From NCBI GenBank assembly GCA_004124535.1, contig SCKQ01000016.1, forward strand, positions 1-41,940: 41,940 nucleotides of DNA. The letters are read 5' to 3'. Of this stretch, positions 26,982 through 36,375 are shown in pieces (positions within the stretch are counted from its first letter, which is position 1; each line of letters starts with the position of its first letter). Under the pieces are notes generated by a model. That model was given only the letters and a program-made list of their open reading frames with translations. It made no database searches and had not been told where the DNA came from. The stretch comes from Fidelibacterota bacterium. Its GTDB lineage: Bacteria; Marinisomatota; Marinisomatia; Marinisomatales; TCS55. The translations under genes were made by a program, and so were the position numbers.

Positions 26982-28252
26982 AGGGTATCACTATGAATAC
27001 GGCACAAACGCTCAGGGTTGGGCTCGATATTGGTTCATCATTCATTTCCTGTGCCATAGCTGAAAAATTCTATGAAACAGATGAAATGAAACTCATGGGT
27101 ATCGGCCGCTCCCCTTCTGCAGGAATAAAAAATGGTTCCGTTATCCATCGTGACAAGCTCATGGATGCCATTGAAGCCGCTGTTAAAGATGCTGAATTAA
27201 TGGCTGGTTGTAAAGTGGATAAAGCAGTATTAAGTATTTCCGGGGAGAATATTCGCGGTATCAATACACAGGGTGCCATTGCCATTCAAAAAAGCCACCA
27301 CTCATCTTTACCGGTGGAAAATGAGATTACAGAAAACGATGTTTATCGAGTGATGGAAATGGCCCGTGCTCTTTCCCTGCCTCCGGACCGTGACATTATG
27401 CACGTTTTACCACAGGAATATGTTATAGATACCATGGATAATATCAAAGATCCCGTGGGTATGACCGGACGGCGATTGGAAGCAAAAGTGCACTTGATCA
27501 CCGTCCCCAGCGCAGGGGTAAAAAACCTCGTGAACTGCACGGAAGAATTGGGAATTCAAGTGGATGGGCTGGTTTTCCAGGGATTGGCAACAGGGCTCGC
27601 AACGCTGGATAGTGATGAAAAAGAATTGGGTGTTGCCTTGATAAATATCGGAGGAGATACTACTGAAGTAGTTGTTTATCACAATGACGGCATTCGTCAT
27701 TCTGCCGTAATGGGCATCGGTTCCAATAGTATTACCAATGATATTGCTGTCATGCTGCAGATCGGTGTGGGCGAAGCAGAGGAAATCAAGAGAAAATACG
27801 CGTCCGCAAAAGCATCCATGTCCTCAACAGAATTAGAATTTGACCTGCCAGTGAAAAACGGAGGACTGGCACGGAAAGTATCAGAGCATGAACTCTCCCG
27901 TTATGTTGAAGCAAGGGCTCAGGAAATATTACAATTAATCGCCAGGGAAATCTTTCGCGCAGATATTAGAGACCAGTTAACCTATGGAGTTGTGCTGACC
28001 GGCGGGGGCGCACAACTGCGGAACATGGTCCCCCTCGCACAGGAAATATTAAAAATGCGTGTACGTCTTGGTATTCCTAAAAATATTAGTGGGGCTGTTG
28101 ATGTTGCGTCTAATCCGGAACATACAGCAGTTATCGGCTTGCTGCACTGGAATGATGTGAAGCGGGAATTGGCTCCCACGGACGTGCCCATTAAACCCAC
28201 CTTTGAACGAGCCGTTACCTGGCTGAAAAGCTGGATAAAAGGATTATATTGA
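26978..28252 (+). CDS. ftsA: Cell division protein FtsA
   Basis: FtsA is the actin-like ATPase that tethers FtsZ to the membrane. The 424-residue protein has phosphate-1 LRVGLDIGSSFISCAIAE near the N-terminus, the SHS2/1C domain (VSISGENIRGINTQGAI), phosphate-2 GVALINIGGDTTEVVVYH about residue 213, and adenosine-binding VVLTGGGAQLRNMVPLAQ near residue 338. The last residues (FERAVTWLKSWIKGLY) form the amphipathic membrane-targeting helix. The ATG at 26978 overlaps the ftsQ stop in ATGA; a second Met five codons later is an alternative start. Confidence 0.96.
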   Translation: MKGITMNTAQTLRVGLDIGSSFISCAIAEKFYETDEMKLMGIGRSPSAGIKNGSVIHRDKLMDAIEAAVKDAELMAGCKVDKAVLSISGENIRGINTQGAIAIQKSHHSSLPVENEITENDVYRVMEMARALSLPPDRDIMHVLPQEYVIDTMDNIKDPVGMTGRRLEAKVHLITVPSAGVKNLVNCTEELGIQVDGLVFQGLATGLATLDSDEKELGVALINIGGDTTEVVVYHNDGIRHSAVMGIGSNSITNDIAVMLQIGVGEAEEIKRKYASAKASMSSTELEFDLPVKNGGLARKVSEHELSRYVEARAQEILQLIAREIFRADIRDQLTYGVVLTGGGAQLRNMVPLAQEILKMRVRLGIPKNISGAVDVASNPEHTAVIGLLHWNDVKRELAPTDVPIKPTFERAVTWLKSWIKGLY

Positions 28253-28297
28253 AAATAATAAACACATACCTAACCACCAAACCAGAGGAGTTGTCTT

Positions 28298-29497
28298 ATG
28301 TTATTTGAATTCGACAGTATAGTAGAACAGAAAGCTAAGCTAAAAGTCATTGGCGTTGGCGGCGCTGGTGGAAATGCCGTGAACCGCATGATCCAAGCCG
28401 GAATGCAAGGCGTTGATTTCATCGCCGTAAATACTGATGCTCAAGACTTGGAAAACAATGCCGCTAAACACAAAATCCAAATAGGAAAAAACCTGACCAA
28501 AGGCCTGGGTGCCGGGGCAAAAGCGGATGTCGGCCGTGATGCCATTGAAGCTGACAGTGAAGCGATTGTTGGTATACTTGAAGGGGCCGACATGGTTTTC
28601 ATCACCGGCGGAATGGGTGGCGGAACCGGCACAGGAGCCGCTGCCAGCGTAGCCTTATTGGCTCGCGAGCTTGAAATACTGACAGTGGGTATTGTTACCC
28701 TGCCCTTCAATTTTGAAGGACCCAAACGCATGAACCGCGGAATGGCCGGCCTTTCTGATTTGCGGAAAGCCTGCGATACGGTCATTTCCATTCCCAACCA
28801 GAAACTCATGTCCATTGTTGACAGTAATACCACAGTCGTGGAGGCTTTCAAGCTTGCTGATTCCATCCTGCATCAAGCGGCAAAAGGAATCTCTGACTTA
28901 ATCAATGTTCATGGTTTGATTAACCTGGATTTTGCTGATGTGGAAACCATCATGAAAAACATGGGTGAAGCCATCATGGGTACCGGTGTTGCCGGCGGAG
29001 AAGAACGAGCCGTTTTGGCTGCCCAGCAGGCTATTTCCAGTCCATTATTGGATAATTCATCCATCAGTGGTGCTCAGGGTGTTTTGGTCAATATTACCGG
29101 TGGTCCGGACCTGGCGCTCATGGAAGTGGATGAAGCAACGAGCATTATCTTCGAGGAAGCCGGTAACGATGCCAATATTATTTTTGGTGCTGTGATCGAT
29201 CCTAAAATGACTGAAGAAATTCGCGTTACGGTCATTGCCACTGGTTTCAGCCACAAAGCACCGAAAGAAGTGGAAAAGGAAGACTATGAGGTTATTGTAC
29301 GTCCCAAACAAATAAAAGCCCGTATATTGGCTGAACAGGAAAATGTTCCCTTATTCAATCGAAAGATCATTGAAGAACGGGAACCAGTACAGCCTGGAAT
29401 AACAGAACCTCCGGTTTCGAAATTCCAATTCGATGATACTGTTATTTATGGCGATGAACTGGACATACCGGCATTTATTCGCCGACAGCAGGAGTAG
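28298..29497 (+). CDS. ftsZ: Cell division GTPase FtsZ
   Basis: FtsZ is the tubulin-like GTPase that forms the division ring. The 399-residue protein has KVIGVGGAGGNAVNRMI at residue 15, the tubulin signature GGMGGGTGTGAAA at about 106-118, VTLPFNFEGPKRM, and the T7-loop region LINLDFADVETIM that activates GTP hydrolysis in the next subunit. A variable linker leads to the conserved C-terminal peptide LDIPAFIRRQQE that docks on FtsA. GAGGAG at 28285-28290 lies seven bases before the ATG, the strongest ribosome site in the cluster. The 45-base gap after ftsA is the largest inside the cluster. Confidence 0.98.
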   Translation: MLFEFDSIVEQKAKLKVIGVGGAGGNAVNRMIQAGMQGVDFIAVNTDAQDLENNAAKHKIQIGKNLTKGLGAGAKADVGRDAIEADSEAIVGILEGADMVFITGGMGGGTGTGAAASVALLARELEILTVGIVTLPFNFEGPKRMNRGMAGLSDLRKACDTVISIPNQKLMSIVDSNTTVVEAFKLADSILHQAAKGISDLINVHGLINLDFADVETIMKNMGEAIMGTGVAGGEERAVLAAQQAISSPLLDNSSISGAQGVLVNITGGPDLALMEVDEATSIIFEEAGNDANIIFGAVIDPKMTEEIRVTVIATGFSHKAPKEVEKEDYEVIVRPKQIKARILAEQENVPLFNRKIIEEREPVQPGITEPPVSKFQFDDTVIYGDELDIPAFIRRQQE

Positions 29498-29510
29498 TTT
29501 AACTTTATAA

Positions 29511-29549
29511 TATCAGAGCCTGCCTGAATACCGTCAGCCGGCTCTGATA
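29511..29549. other. Hairpin downstream of ftsZ
   Basis: TATCAGAGCC (29511-29520) and GGCTCTGATA (29540-29549) form a perfect 10-bp stem. CTGA and TCAG inside the loop (29524-29527 and 29534-29537) allow an inner stem. No T-run follows, so it is more likely a 3'-end stabilising structure or processing site than an intrinsic terminator. A smaller hairpin, TGGGTT/AACCCA (29569-29585), follows. Confidence 0.5.
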
Positions 29550-29597
29550 GCAACAACATAGGACAACTTGGGTTGCCCAAACCCAGGAGACTGGTAA

Positions 29598-29640
29598 TAA
29601 AAGAAAAACCCTCTGCCAAAAGCAAAGGGTTTTTCTTTTA
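29598..29640. terminator. Bidirectional intrinsic terminator between convergent ftsZ and rpmB
   Basis: TAAAAGAAAAACCCT (29598-29612) pairs perfectly over 15 bases with AGGGTTTTTCTTTTA (29626-29640) around a 13-base loop. The right arm supplies a T-rich tail for ftsZ transcription and the complement of the left arm does the same for rpmB on the other strand. The element lies 19 bases from the rpmB stop and closes both transcription units. Confidence 0.85.
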
Positions 29641-29659
29641 GGGAGGGTAATGAAGTTTT

Positions 29660-29896
29660 TTAAACTTTTACGCCACGAGAACGCATCTCTTTCAATACTT
29701 TGGTAATACCTTTCTTATCAATAAGGCGCATTCCCTGCGTGGACACATTCAGCGTTACATAGCGTTTTTCATCCGGGAGCCAGAATCGTTTTTTCTGGAG
29801 GTTAATATTAAACCGGCGGCGGGATTTATTGTTGGCATGGCTCACTTTGTTCCCGTACATGGGCCGCTTACCGGTTACGTCACACATTCTACTCAT
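29660..29896 (-). CDS. rpmB: 50S ribosomal protein L28
   Basis: The 78-residue product is a typical bL28: [20 protein letters not shown] at the N-terminus, the basic stretch [19 protein letters not shown], and the C-terminal [18 protein letters not shown]. Only one of the zinc-ribbon cysteines found in some L28 proteins is present, so this is the zinc-free (C-minus) form. It stands alone on the minus strand, convergent with ftsZ; no rpmG (L33) accompanies it. Its upstream region is shared with dusB and contains the palindromic repeat. Confidence 0.97.
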   Translation of the reverse strand: MSRMCDVTGKRPMYGNKVSHANNKSRRRFNINLQKKRFWLPDEKRYVTLNVSTQGMRLIDKKGITKVLKEMRSRGVKV

Positions 29897-29983
29897 AATT
29901 AAATTTTCCTTTTAGATCTTAAAATCGCCGGCAAATTTATAGTTTTCTTTTGTCTTTAACCAAAGAAAATAGTTTGAATTTGA

Positions 29984-30074
29984 TTGTCATTCTGATGGAG
30001 CTGCGCGACTGAAGAATCTCAAGTGTAAACTTTACAATTATGCTTGAGATCCTTCACTCTGTTCAGGATGACAA
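29984..30074. repeat. 91-bp imperfect palindromic repeat element (REP/MITE-like)
   Basis: The left arm begins TTGTCATTCTGATGGAG and ends TGAAGAATCTCAAG (29984-30023). The right arm, CTTGAGATCCTTCA to CAGGATGACAA (30043-30074), is its reverse complement apart from a few mismatches and an eight-base gap. The spacer is 19 bases. Arms of the GTCATTCTGA...GAAGAATCTC type are known from intergenic palindromic repeats scattered through many genomes, including FCB bacteria. Only one copy is in this window, so repeat status beyond the palindrome is from recollection of that motif. It lies between the divergent starts of rpmB and dusB. Confidence 0.65.
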
Positions 30075-30105
30075 AATAATACAAGTATAATTATTAAATT
30101 CCTTC

Positions 30106-31095
30106 ATGAAGATCGGTAATGTTCAGATAGACAACCCCATCTTTTTGGCTCCCATGGCCGGAGTTACAGATTTCTCATTCCGTATTCTATGTAAGGAAAT
30201 GGGTGCTGGTGTGGTCTATTCTGAATTTGTCTCTGCACACGGCATTATCCGTGAAAATGAAAAAACACTGGACATGATCCGCTTTACGGAGATGGAACGC
30301 CCTATTGGCATTCAGATTTTTGGTGATTTGCCTGAAGTCATGGCGCAGGCAGCTCGCATGGTTGCCAACAAATTCCAACCGGATATCATCGATATCAATT
30401 ACGGCTGCCCCGTGCCCAAGATCACAAAAAAAGGAGCCGGTTCTGCAGCATTGAAAGACCTTTGTCTCATGGATGACATCACCTCCGCAGTTATTGAATC
30501 CGTTCCTGAACTGCCGGTGACCGTGAAAATGCGGTCCGGCTGGGATATGTCCAATATCGTGGCTATTGATGCAGGACCCCGTTTGGAAAAGATCGGTGTA
30601 AAGGCCATTGCCCTCCACCCGCGCACCACAAAACAGAGTTATAAAGGCGACGCCAAATGGGAATTGATCAAAGAATTAAAGCAAACAGTCTCTATTCCTG
30701 TTATCGGCAACGGTGACATTAAGAAGCCTGAGGATGTTTTACGCATGTTTGAAGCCACCGGCTGTAATGCGGTCATGGTGGCGCGGGCAGCATTGGGCAA
30801 TCCCTGGTTCTTTAAACAGGCCGGTGCTTTATTAAATGGCTCACATTTTCCACCGGAACCTGAAACTCACGAACGCATCAGCATGTGCCGACGGCATATG
30901 GAATTACTTTTGAAATCCAGGGGTAAAAAGATCGGTACTAACCTCATACGCAAGCATTTTGGCTGGTACATCAAAGGGTTTCCTGGGGCAGCGGTCCTCC
31001 GGCAGTCGCTGGTCATGGCCAAGGACCGTAGGGAAATGAAAACATTATTGGACGATTTTTTATTCACCCGTGATTTGATTTTAGAAACAGCATAA
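30106..31095 (+). CDS. dusB: tRNA-dihydrouridine synthase DusB
   Basis: Dus enzymes reduce specific uridines in the tRNA D-loop with FMN and NADPH. The 329-residue protein starts MKIGNVQIDNPIFLAPMAGV, the FMN-binding TIM barrel opening. The catalytic cysteine is C101 in INYGCPVPKITKKGAGSA. Further signatures are VTVKMRSGWD, ALHPRTTKQSYKGDAKW, PVIGNGDIKKPEDVLRM and VMVARAALGNPWFFKQ. The C-terminal helical domain contains HFGWYIKGFPGAAVLRQ, which places it in the DusB group rather than DusA or DusC. It follows the palindromic repeat and appears to be its own short transcript. Confidence 0.94.
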   Translation: MKIGNVQIDNPIFLAPMAGVTDFSFRILCKEMGAGVVYSEFVSAHGIIRENEKTLDMIRFTEMERPIGIQIFGDLPEVMAQAARMVANKFQPDIIDINYGCPVPKITKKGAGSAALKDLCLMDDITSAVIESVPELPVTVKMRSGWDMSNIVAIDAGPRLEKIGVKAIALHPRTTKQSYKGDAKWELIKELKQTVSIPVIGNGDIKKPEDVLRMFEATGCNAVMVARAALGNPWFFKQAGALLNGSHFPPEPETHERISMCRRHMELLLKSRGKKIGTNLIRKHFGWYIKGFPGAAVLRQSLVMAKDRREMKTLLDDFLFTRDLILETA

Positions 31096-31111
31096 TTTTG
31101 AATCCCCTCCC

Positions 31112-31141
31112 TTGTTTCACTCTCCTTTGGCTTAGTATATT
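31112..31141 (+). promoter_or_regulatory. Possible promoter upstream of the P5C dehydrogenase gene
   Basis: TTGTTT (31112-31117) and TATATT (31136-31141) are 18 bases apart, with the -10 about 45 bases before the ATG, in the 91-base gap after dusB. Matches are moderate, and consensus in this phylum is uncertain. Confidence 0.3.
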
Positions 31142-31186
31142 CCCGGGTTATTTTTTAACCGAAAAATCAACCTAAACAGAGAAAAT

Positions 31187-32821
31187 ATGTCAGACAAATT
31201 TTCCATTCCAAAGCCGTTTAATGAGCCCATCAAAGATTATGCTCCCGGTTCACCGGAAAAAGAAAGTTTATTAGCAAAATTTCAAGAACTAAAAAACCAG
31301 ACTATCGATATTCCTCTCATTATTGGCGGCGAAGAGATCCATACAGAGAATACGGCCAATTGTGTGCTGCCACACGATCATGGCCATGTATTGGCCACAT
31401 TTCACCAGGCGGGTGAAAAAGAAGTCCAGCTGGCCATCGACGCCTCCCAGGAAGCCTGGCGAACGTGGTCAAAAACTTCCCTGGAAGAACGTGCAGAAAT
31501 TTATCTTAAAGCAGCAGATCTGCTTGCGGGACCCTGGCGGGATACTATTAATGCCGCCACCATGCTGAATATGAGCAAAAATGCCTACCAAGCCGAGATC
31601 GATTCCGCCTGTGAAATGATCGACTTTTTCCGCTTCAACCCCTGGTATGCCCTGGAACTGGCAACCCATCAGCCCATGTATTCCCCAAAACCAACCAAAA
31701 ACTCAATTGAACTCCGTCCCCTGGAAGGATTTGTTTTCGCTGTATCACCTTTTAACTTTACTTCCATAGGCGGCAACCTCCCTTCCGCTCCCGCATTAAT
31801 GGGTAATGTCGCTCTCTGGAAACCGGCATCAAGCGCGGTCTATCCGGCATATTTCATCATGCAGCTGTTCAAGGAGGCCGGCATGCCCGATGGTGTCATC
31901 AATTTCATTCCCGGTCGCGGCTCACAAGTGGGGCCTACCGTTATGAACAGTCCTCTTTTAGCCGGGGTACATTTTACCGGATCAACAGCTGTTTTCCAGA
32001 GTATGTGGCAACATGTAGGTGAAAATATCCAGAATTATAAATCATATCCACGTATTGTAGGTGAAACCGGCGGTAAGGACTTTTGCATCGCCCACGAAAC
32101 CGTTAATAAAGATGCACTGGTCACAGCCATGGTTCGAGGAGCGTTTGAATATCAGGGACAAAAATGTTCAGCCATGTCCCGCGCCTATATTCCAACTAGT
32201 ATCTGGGATGAGGTAAAAGAAAAATATTTAGCAGAAGTTGGCACCATCAAAATGGGTGATCCCGATGATTTTACCAATTTTGTGAATGCGGTCATTGATA
32301 AATCCGCTTTTGATTCCATTGCTGAATTCATCGATTATGCTCAAGCGGCTGATGATGCAGAAATCATCACCGGCGGCGGTTATGATGATTCTAAGGGATA
32401 TTTCATCGAACCCACCACAATCCTGACAGATAATCCCAAATTCCGTACCATGTACGAAGAAATCTTTGGACCGGTCTTGACCATTTATCTTTATGATCCC
32501 AACGATTGGGAAGAAACGCTTAAACTGGTGGATTCTACATCTAATTATGCGTTGACCGGCTGTGTAATGGGCGAGGATAAAGATGCGATCGAAAAAGCAA
32601 AAAAAGAGTTAACTCACGCTGCAGGTAACTTTTACATTAACGATAAACCCACGGGTGCAGTCGTTGGCCAGCAACCTTTCGGCGGCAGTCGTGCGTCTGG
32701 AACGAATGATAAGGCTGGCTCCATGTTCAACCTGGTGCGCTGGGTCTCACAGCGAACGATTAAAGAAAATTTCGATCCGCCCAAGGATTATCGTTATCCA
32801 TTTATGGCTGATGAATCATGA
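31187..32821 (+). CDS. pruA: L-glutamate gamma-semialdehyde (1-pyrroline-5-carboxylate) dehydrogenase
   Basis: This aldehyde dehydrogenase oxidises glutamate semialdehyde, from proline or ornithine breakdown, to glutamate with NAD+. At 544 residues it matches the ALDH4A1-like, stand-alone form rather than the bifunctional PutA. The N-terminus has the ALDH4-type arm (FNEPIKDYAPGSPEKESL). NAD-binding and active-site segments are SPFNFTSIGGNLPSAPAL (187-204), FTGSTAVFQSMW, E293 in VGETGGKDF, and the nucleophile C327 in YQGQKCSAMSR. EEIFGPVLTIYLY and PFGGSRASGTNDKAG near the end fit the substrate-carboxylate anchor of the family. No proline dehydrogenase is in this window. Confidence 0.93.
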   Translation: MSDKFSIPKPFNEPIKDYAPGSPEKESLLAKFQELKNQTIDIPLIIGGEEIHTENTANCVLPHDHGHVLATFHQAGEKEVQLAIDASQEAWRTWSKTSLEERAEIYLKAADLLAGPWRDTINAATMLNMSKNAYQAEIDSACEMIDFFRFNPWYALELATHQPMYSPKPTKNSIELRPLEGFVFAVSPFNFTSIGGNLPSAPALMGNVALWKPASSAVYPAYFIMQLFKEAGMPDGVINFIPGRGSQVGPTVMNSPLLAGVHFTGSTAVFQSMWQHVGENIQNYKSYPRIVGETGGKDFCIAHETVNKDALVTAMVRGAFEYQGQKCSAMSRAYIPTSIWDEVKEKYLAEVGTIKMGDPDDFTNFVNAVIDKSAFDSIAEFIDYAQAADDAEIITGGGYDDSKGYFIEPTTILTDNPKFRTMYEEIFGPVLTIYLYDPNDWEETLKLVDSTSNYALTGCVMGEDKDAIEKAKKELTHAAGNFYINDKPTGAVVGQQPFGGSRASGTNDKAGSMFNLVRWVSQRTIKENFDPPKDYRYPFMADES

Positions 32822-32939
32822 GAAAATTTCAAAGCAGAATACTTTCATTTAAACAACATTTTGGTTTTACCTAAAAACCTGCGTTTCCTTACGCTATTTA
32901 TACTCCCAACTGTTAAAACATTAAATAAAGGATTTATTA

Positions 32940-34256
32940 ATGAAACCGATCAAAACATTAATCATGGGTGCCGCCGGGCGAGACTTTCACAACTTCAATG
33001 TTGTTTACAGGCAAAACAATTTATATGAAGTTGTCGCCTTCACAGCAACACAGATACCCGACATTGAAGGACGAAATTATCCGTCCGAACTATCCGGCGA
33101 TCTGTATCCCAACGGTATACCTATCCATGATGAAAGTAAACTTGTAGATCTCATTGCAGAACATGATGTAGAAGAAGTGGTTTTTTCTTATTCAGACATT
33201 ACCCACGAGTATGTCATGCATAAGGCATCTCAGGTACTGGCTGTGGGAGCCCATTTCAAATTATTGGGTGGTGAACAAACCATGATACAATCTTCCAAAC
33301 CTGTCATATCTGTTTGTGCGGTTCGAACGGGTTGCGGTAAAAGCCAAACCACCAGGAAAGTCGCTGAAATACTTAAAGCAGCGGGTAAACAGGTGGCTGT
33401 CATTCGCCATCCCATGCCCTACGGTGATCTGGCCAAACAGGGCGTTCAGCGTTTTACTACTTTGGAAGACCTGGAGAAACATGACTGCACCATTGAGGAA
33501 ATGGAAGAATATGAACCCCATATTACCCGGGGAACAGTGGTGTTTGCCGGAGCCGATTACGAAGCCATTATTCGGGAAGCAGAAAAAGAAGCGGACGTCA
33601 TCCTCTGGGACGGCGGCAATAATGATATGCCGTTTTATAAACCGGATCTGGCGATAGTCGTTACCGATCCTCACCGGCCCGGACATGAATTAGCTTACTA
33701 CCCTGGTGAAACAAACCTGATGATGGCAGATGCAGTTGTTATCAATAAGGTCGATACAGCCGATCAAAAAGGGGTGGATACGGTTCGTAAGAATATCCAA
33801 AATGTCAATTCTGATGCGGTCATTATAGAATGTGCTTCGCCAATCACAGTCGAAAATTCTGACTTGATCGCCGGGAAAAAGGTACTGGTGGTTGAAGATG
33901 GGCCCACATTAACCCACGGTGAAATGAAAATTGGAGCTGGTATGGTTGCCGCAGAAAAATTTGGTGCAGCTGAAACAGTCGATCCGCGTCCTTATCTGGT
34001 TGGTAAATTGCTGGAAACATTTGATCATTATCCAGACATTGGTTTGCTCCTGCCGGCCATGGGTTACGGTGATGAACAGGTCAAAGACTTGGAATCAACT
34101 ATCAATAATACCGAATGCGATGTGGTCATCATTGGTACCCCCATAGACTTAAGGCGACTCATTGATATTAAACAACCCTCTGTGCGGGTGACCTATGACC
34201 TGGAAGAAACAGGGTCACCTTCCATGGCTGATATTTTGCAACCATTTATCAAATGA
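32940..34256 (+). CDS. COG2403 P-loop NTPase (cyclic 2,3-diphosphoglycerate synthetase-like)
   Basis: A 438-residue cytoplasmic protein with an N-terminal Rossmann-like domain (IMGAAGRDFHNFNVVYR), then a P-loop NTPase domain. The Walker-A-like loop is VRTGCGKSQTTRK (128-140), DVILWDGGNND fits Walker B, and NKVD at 269-272 resembles a guanine-specificity motif. The family was annotated as a predicted GTPase, and archaeal relatives make cyclic 2,3-diphosphoglycerate. Whether bacterial members do so is unclear to me, so I give no symbol. The start has AAAGGA about seven bases upstream. Its stop overlaps carbamate kinase in ATGA, a pairing I recall in other genomes, which suggests a role tied to carbamoyl phosphate. 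Confidence 0.75.
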   Translation: MKPIKTLIMGAAGRDFHNFNVVYRQNNLYEVVAFTATQIPDIEGRNYPSELSGDLYPNGIPIHDESKLVDLIAEHDVEEVVFSYSDITHEYVMHKASQVLAVGAHFKLLGGEQTMIQSSKPVISVCAVRTGCGKSQTTRKVAEILKAAGKQVAVIRHPMPYGDLAKQGVQRFTTLEDLEKHDCTIEEMEEYEPHITRGTVVFAGADYEAIIREAEKEADVILWDGGNNDMPFYKPDLAIVVTDPHRPGHELAYYPGETNLMMADAVVINKVDTADQKGVDTVRKNIQNVNSDAVIIECASPITVENSDLIAGKKVLVVEDGPTLTHGEMKIGAGMVAAEKFGAAETVDPRPYLVGKLLETFDHYPDIGLLLPAMGYGDEQVKDLESTINNTECDVVIIGTPIDLRRLIDIKQPSVRVTYDLEETGSPSMADILQPFIK

Positions 34257-35197
34257 ATAAAACAGCCATCATTGCTCTAGGTGGGAATGCTCTTTCTCGA
34301 AAAGGCCAAACAGGTTCCATCTACGAACAGTTTGCCAATACACGGGAAAGCCTCACCGAAATCATGGAATTTGTCAGGCAGGGTTATAATCTCTGCCTGA
34401 CCCACGGCAACGGTCCCCAAGTCGGAGATGAACTTTTACGGATGGATCTTACATATAATGAAGTTCCGCCATTGCCTTTGGGTGTATGTGTGGCCGGAAC
34501 TCAGGGTACGATCGGTTATATGATCCAGCAGACATTTCAGAATGCACTTCGGGAAGAAAATGTTGATCGTGAGGTTGTTACGTTAGTAACACAAGTCATG
34601 GTTCGTGCGGATGATCCGTCCATTGCCGATCCAACAAAATATGTGGGCAAGCGCTACGAAGAAACAAAAGCGCAAGCTCTGGCAGAAAAATTCGGCTGGA
34701 CAGTGAAAGAACAAGAACCCGGTCAATGGCGTCGTGTTGTCCCCTCCCCTGATCCTGATTTTGTCATGCATGGTATTTCAATTCGTACTTTGGTCGAAGC
34801 AGGTACGATTGTTCTTGCCGGCGGCGGTGGTGGCATTCCAGTATATAATGATGATAATAATAAACTTGAAGGGTTGGATGCCGTCATTGATAAAGACCTG
34901 ACAGCTGCTAAACTGGGTCGAGTCATTAACGCCAGGGAATATTATATTATCACAGATGTGGACCATGTCTATCTCAATTATGGCAGCAGTGATCAAGAAC
35001 CAATCCATAAGATGACCGATGTTCTGGCAAAACAATACCAGGAAGACGGGCAATTTCAAAAGGGTAGTATGTGGCCCAAGATCAGGTCCGCCATTTATTT
35101 TTTAAAACATCATGGTGAAAAAGCTGTGATTACAAATATTCAAAATGTCCGTAAAGCCATAAATGGCGAGGCGGGCACAACAATTGTGAAAGCATAG
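34253..35197 (+). CDS. arcC: Carbamate kinase
   Basis: ArcC interconverts carbamoyl phosphate + ADP and carbamate + ATP. The 314-residue protein has the amino-acid-kinase fold with family motifs: [15 protein letters not shown] at the N-terminus, [16 protein letters not shown], the carbamate-kinase segment [26 protein letters not shown], and [12 protein letters not shown] (catalytic Lys, Asp). The C-terminal [21 protein letters not shown] is typical. Neither arginine deiminase nor ornithine carbamoyltransferase is nearby, so this is not an ordinary arginine-deiminase operon. It overlaps the COG2403 gene by four bases and is five bases from sucC. Confidence 0.94.
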   Translation: MNKTAIIALGGNALSRKGQTGSIYEQFANTRESLTEIMEFVRQGYNLCLTHGNGPQVGDELLRMDLTYNEVPPLPLGVCVAGTQGTIGYMIQQTFQNALREENVDREVVTLVTQVMVRADDPSIADPTKYVGKRYEETKAQALAEKFGWTVKEQEPGQWRRVVPSPDPDFVMHGISIRTLVEAGTIVLAGGGGGIPVYNDDNNKLEGLDAVIDKDLTAAKLGRVINAREYYIITDVDHVYLNYGSSDQEPIHKMTDVLAKQYQEDGQFQKGSMWPKIRSAIYFLKHHGEKAVITNIQNVRKAINGEAGTTIVKA

Positions 35198-35202
35198 ACA
35201 GG

Positions 35203-36375
35203 ATGAAAATACACGAATATCAAGGCAAAGAACTCTTTCGTAGGTATAATGTCAGTGTACCAGAGGGATACCCAGCATTTTCTGTGGAAGAAGCACTTAC
35301 TGCATATGATAAACTCAATGTAAAAACAGCTGTGGTCAAAGCCCAGATCCACGCCGGTGGTCGCGGAAAAGGCGGTGGTGTTAAACTGGCTCACTCTCAT
35401 ACAGAAGTCGAGAAATTAGCGCATCAGATTCTGGGCATGAACCTGGTCACACACCAAACTGGTCCCGAAGGTAAAGAAGTGCAGCGCTTACTCATTGAAG
35501 CTGGTATAAATATTTCAAGAGAATTATACGCTGGCATTGTGTTGGACCGGGCAGAACGAAAATTTGTTTTTATGGTTTCTATCGAAGGCGGTGTCGAGAT
35601 AGAAAAAGTGGCTGCAGAAAGACCGGAAAAAATTATCAAGGAATGGATAGACCCAGAATCCGGACTCACAGAAGATCAAGCTCGAAATCTCGCAACTGCA
35701 CTTGAAATGACCGGTGATCAGATCGATTCAGCGATTGATATATTTATGGCCATCTGGAATGTATTTATTGAAAATGACTGCTCCCTCGTGGAAATCAATC
35801 CTTTGGTTGTTACCGGTGATGATAAGGTAATGGCCTTGGATGCAAAAATGAATTTCGATTCTAATGGTTTGTTTCGGCATAAGGAATTGCTGGAGTATAA
35901 AGATGAAAGTGAAGAAGATCCCGCTGAGCTGGAAGCCAGTAAATACCAGCTGAATTATATTAAACTGGACGGCAATGTAGGCTGTATGGTCAATGGCGCC
36001 GGACTGGCCATGGGAACCATGGATATCATTAAACTTTACGGCGGCGAACCAGCGAACTTTCTAGATGTCGGCGGAGTCGCTAATGCTGAAACGGTCGCCA
36101 ATGGTTTCAAGATCATTCTTTCCGATCCAAATGTAAAATCGATTTTAATTAATATTTTTGGTGGAATTGTTCGCTGCGACCGCGTAGCCCAGGGAGTCAT
36201 TGATGCCATGGATACGGTGGATGTTTCAATTCCAGTAGTTATCCGGTTGGAAGGCACCAACGCAAAAGAAGCAGCAGAATTGCTGGAAAATTCACCTTTA
36301 GAATTTTTGGTGGCTAGCAGTTTGAGCGATGCAGCTGAAAAAGCGGTGCATGCTGTGACTGAAGGTGAACAATGA
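35203..36375 (+). CDS. sucC: Succinyl-CoA synthetase (ADP/GDP-forming) beta subunit
   Basis: SucC with SucD makes ATP or GTP from succinyl-CoA in the TCA cycle. The 390-residue protein has the ATP-grasp N-terminal domain ([39 protein letters not shown]), [20 protein letters not shown] with the metal ligands, and the C-terminal CoA-ligase domain ([59 protein letters not shown]). Nucleotide preference is not evident from the residues I can assign. It starts only five bases after carbamate kinase and overlaps sucD in ATGA. Confidence 0.97.
   Translation: MKIHEYQGKELFRRYNVSVPEGYPAFSVEEALTAYDKLNVKTAVVKAQIHAGGRGKGGGVKLAHSHTEVEKLAHQILGMNLVTHQTGPEGKEVQRLLIEAGINISRELYAGIVLDRAERKFVFMVSIEGGVEIEKVAAERPEKIIKEWIDPESGLTEDQARNLATALEMTGDQIDSAIDIFMAIWNVFIENDCSLVEINPLVVTGDDKVMALDAKMNFDSNGLFRHKELLEYKDESEEDPAELEASKYQLNYIKLDGNVGCMVNGAGLAMGTMDIIKLYGGEPANFLDVGGVANAETVANGFKIILSDPNVKSILINIFGGIVRCDRVAQGVIDAMDTVDVSIPVVIRLEGTNAKEAAELLENSPLEFLVASSLSDAAEKAVHAVTEGEQ

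Noticed and set aside
29511..29549. 10-bp stem after ftsZ as an intrinsic terminator
   Set aside because: No T-run follows; the 15-bp symmetrical hairpin at 29598-29640 is the better terminator.
31146..31160. GGTTA-TTTTT-TAACC hairpin before the P5C dehydrogenase gene
   Set aside because: Only five pairs and no T-run after it; probably chance in AT-rich leader sequence.
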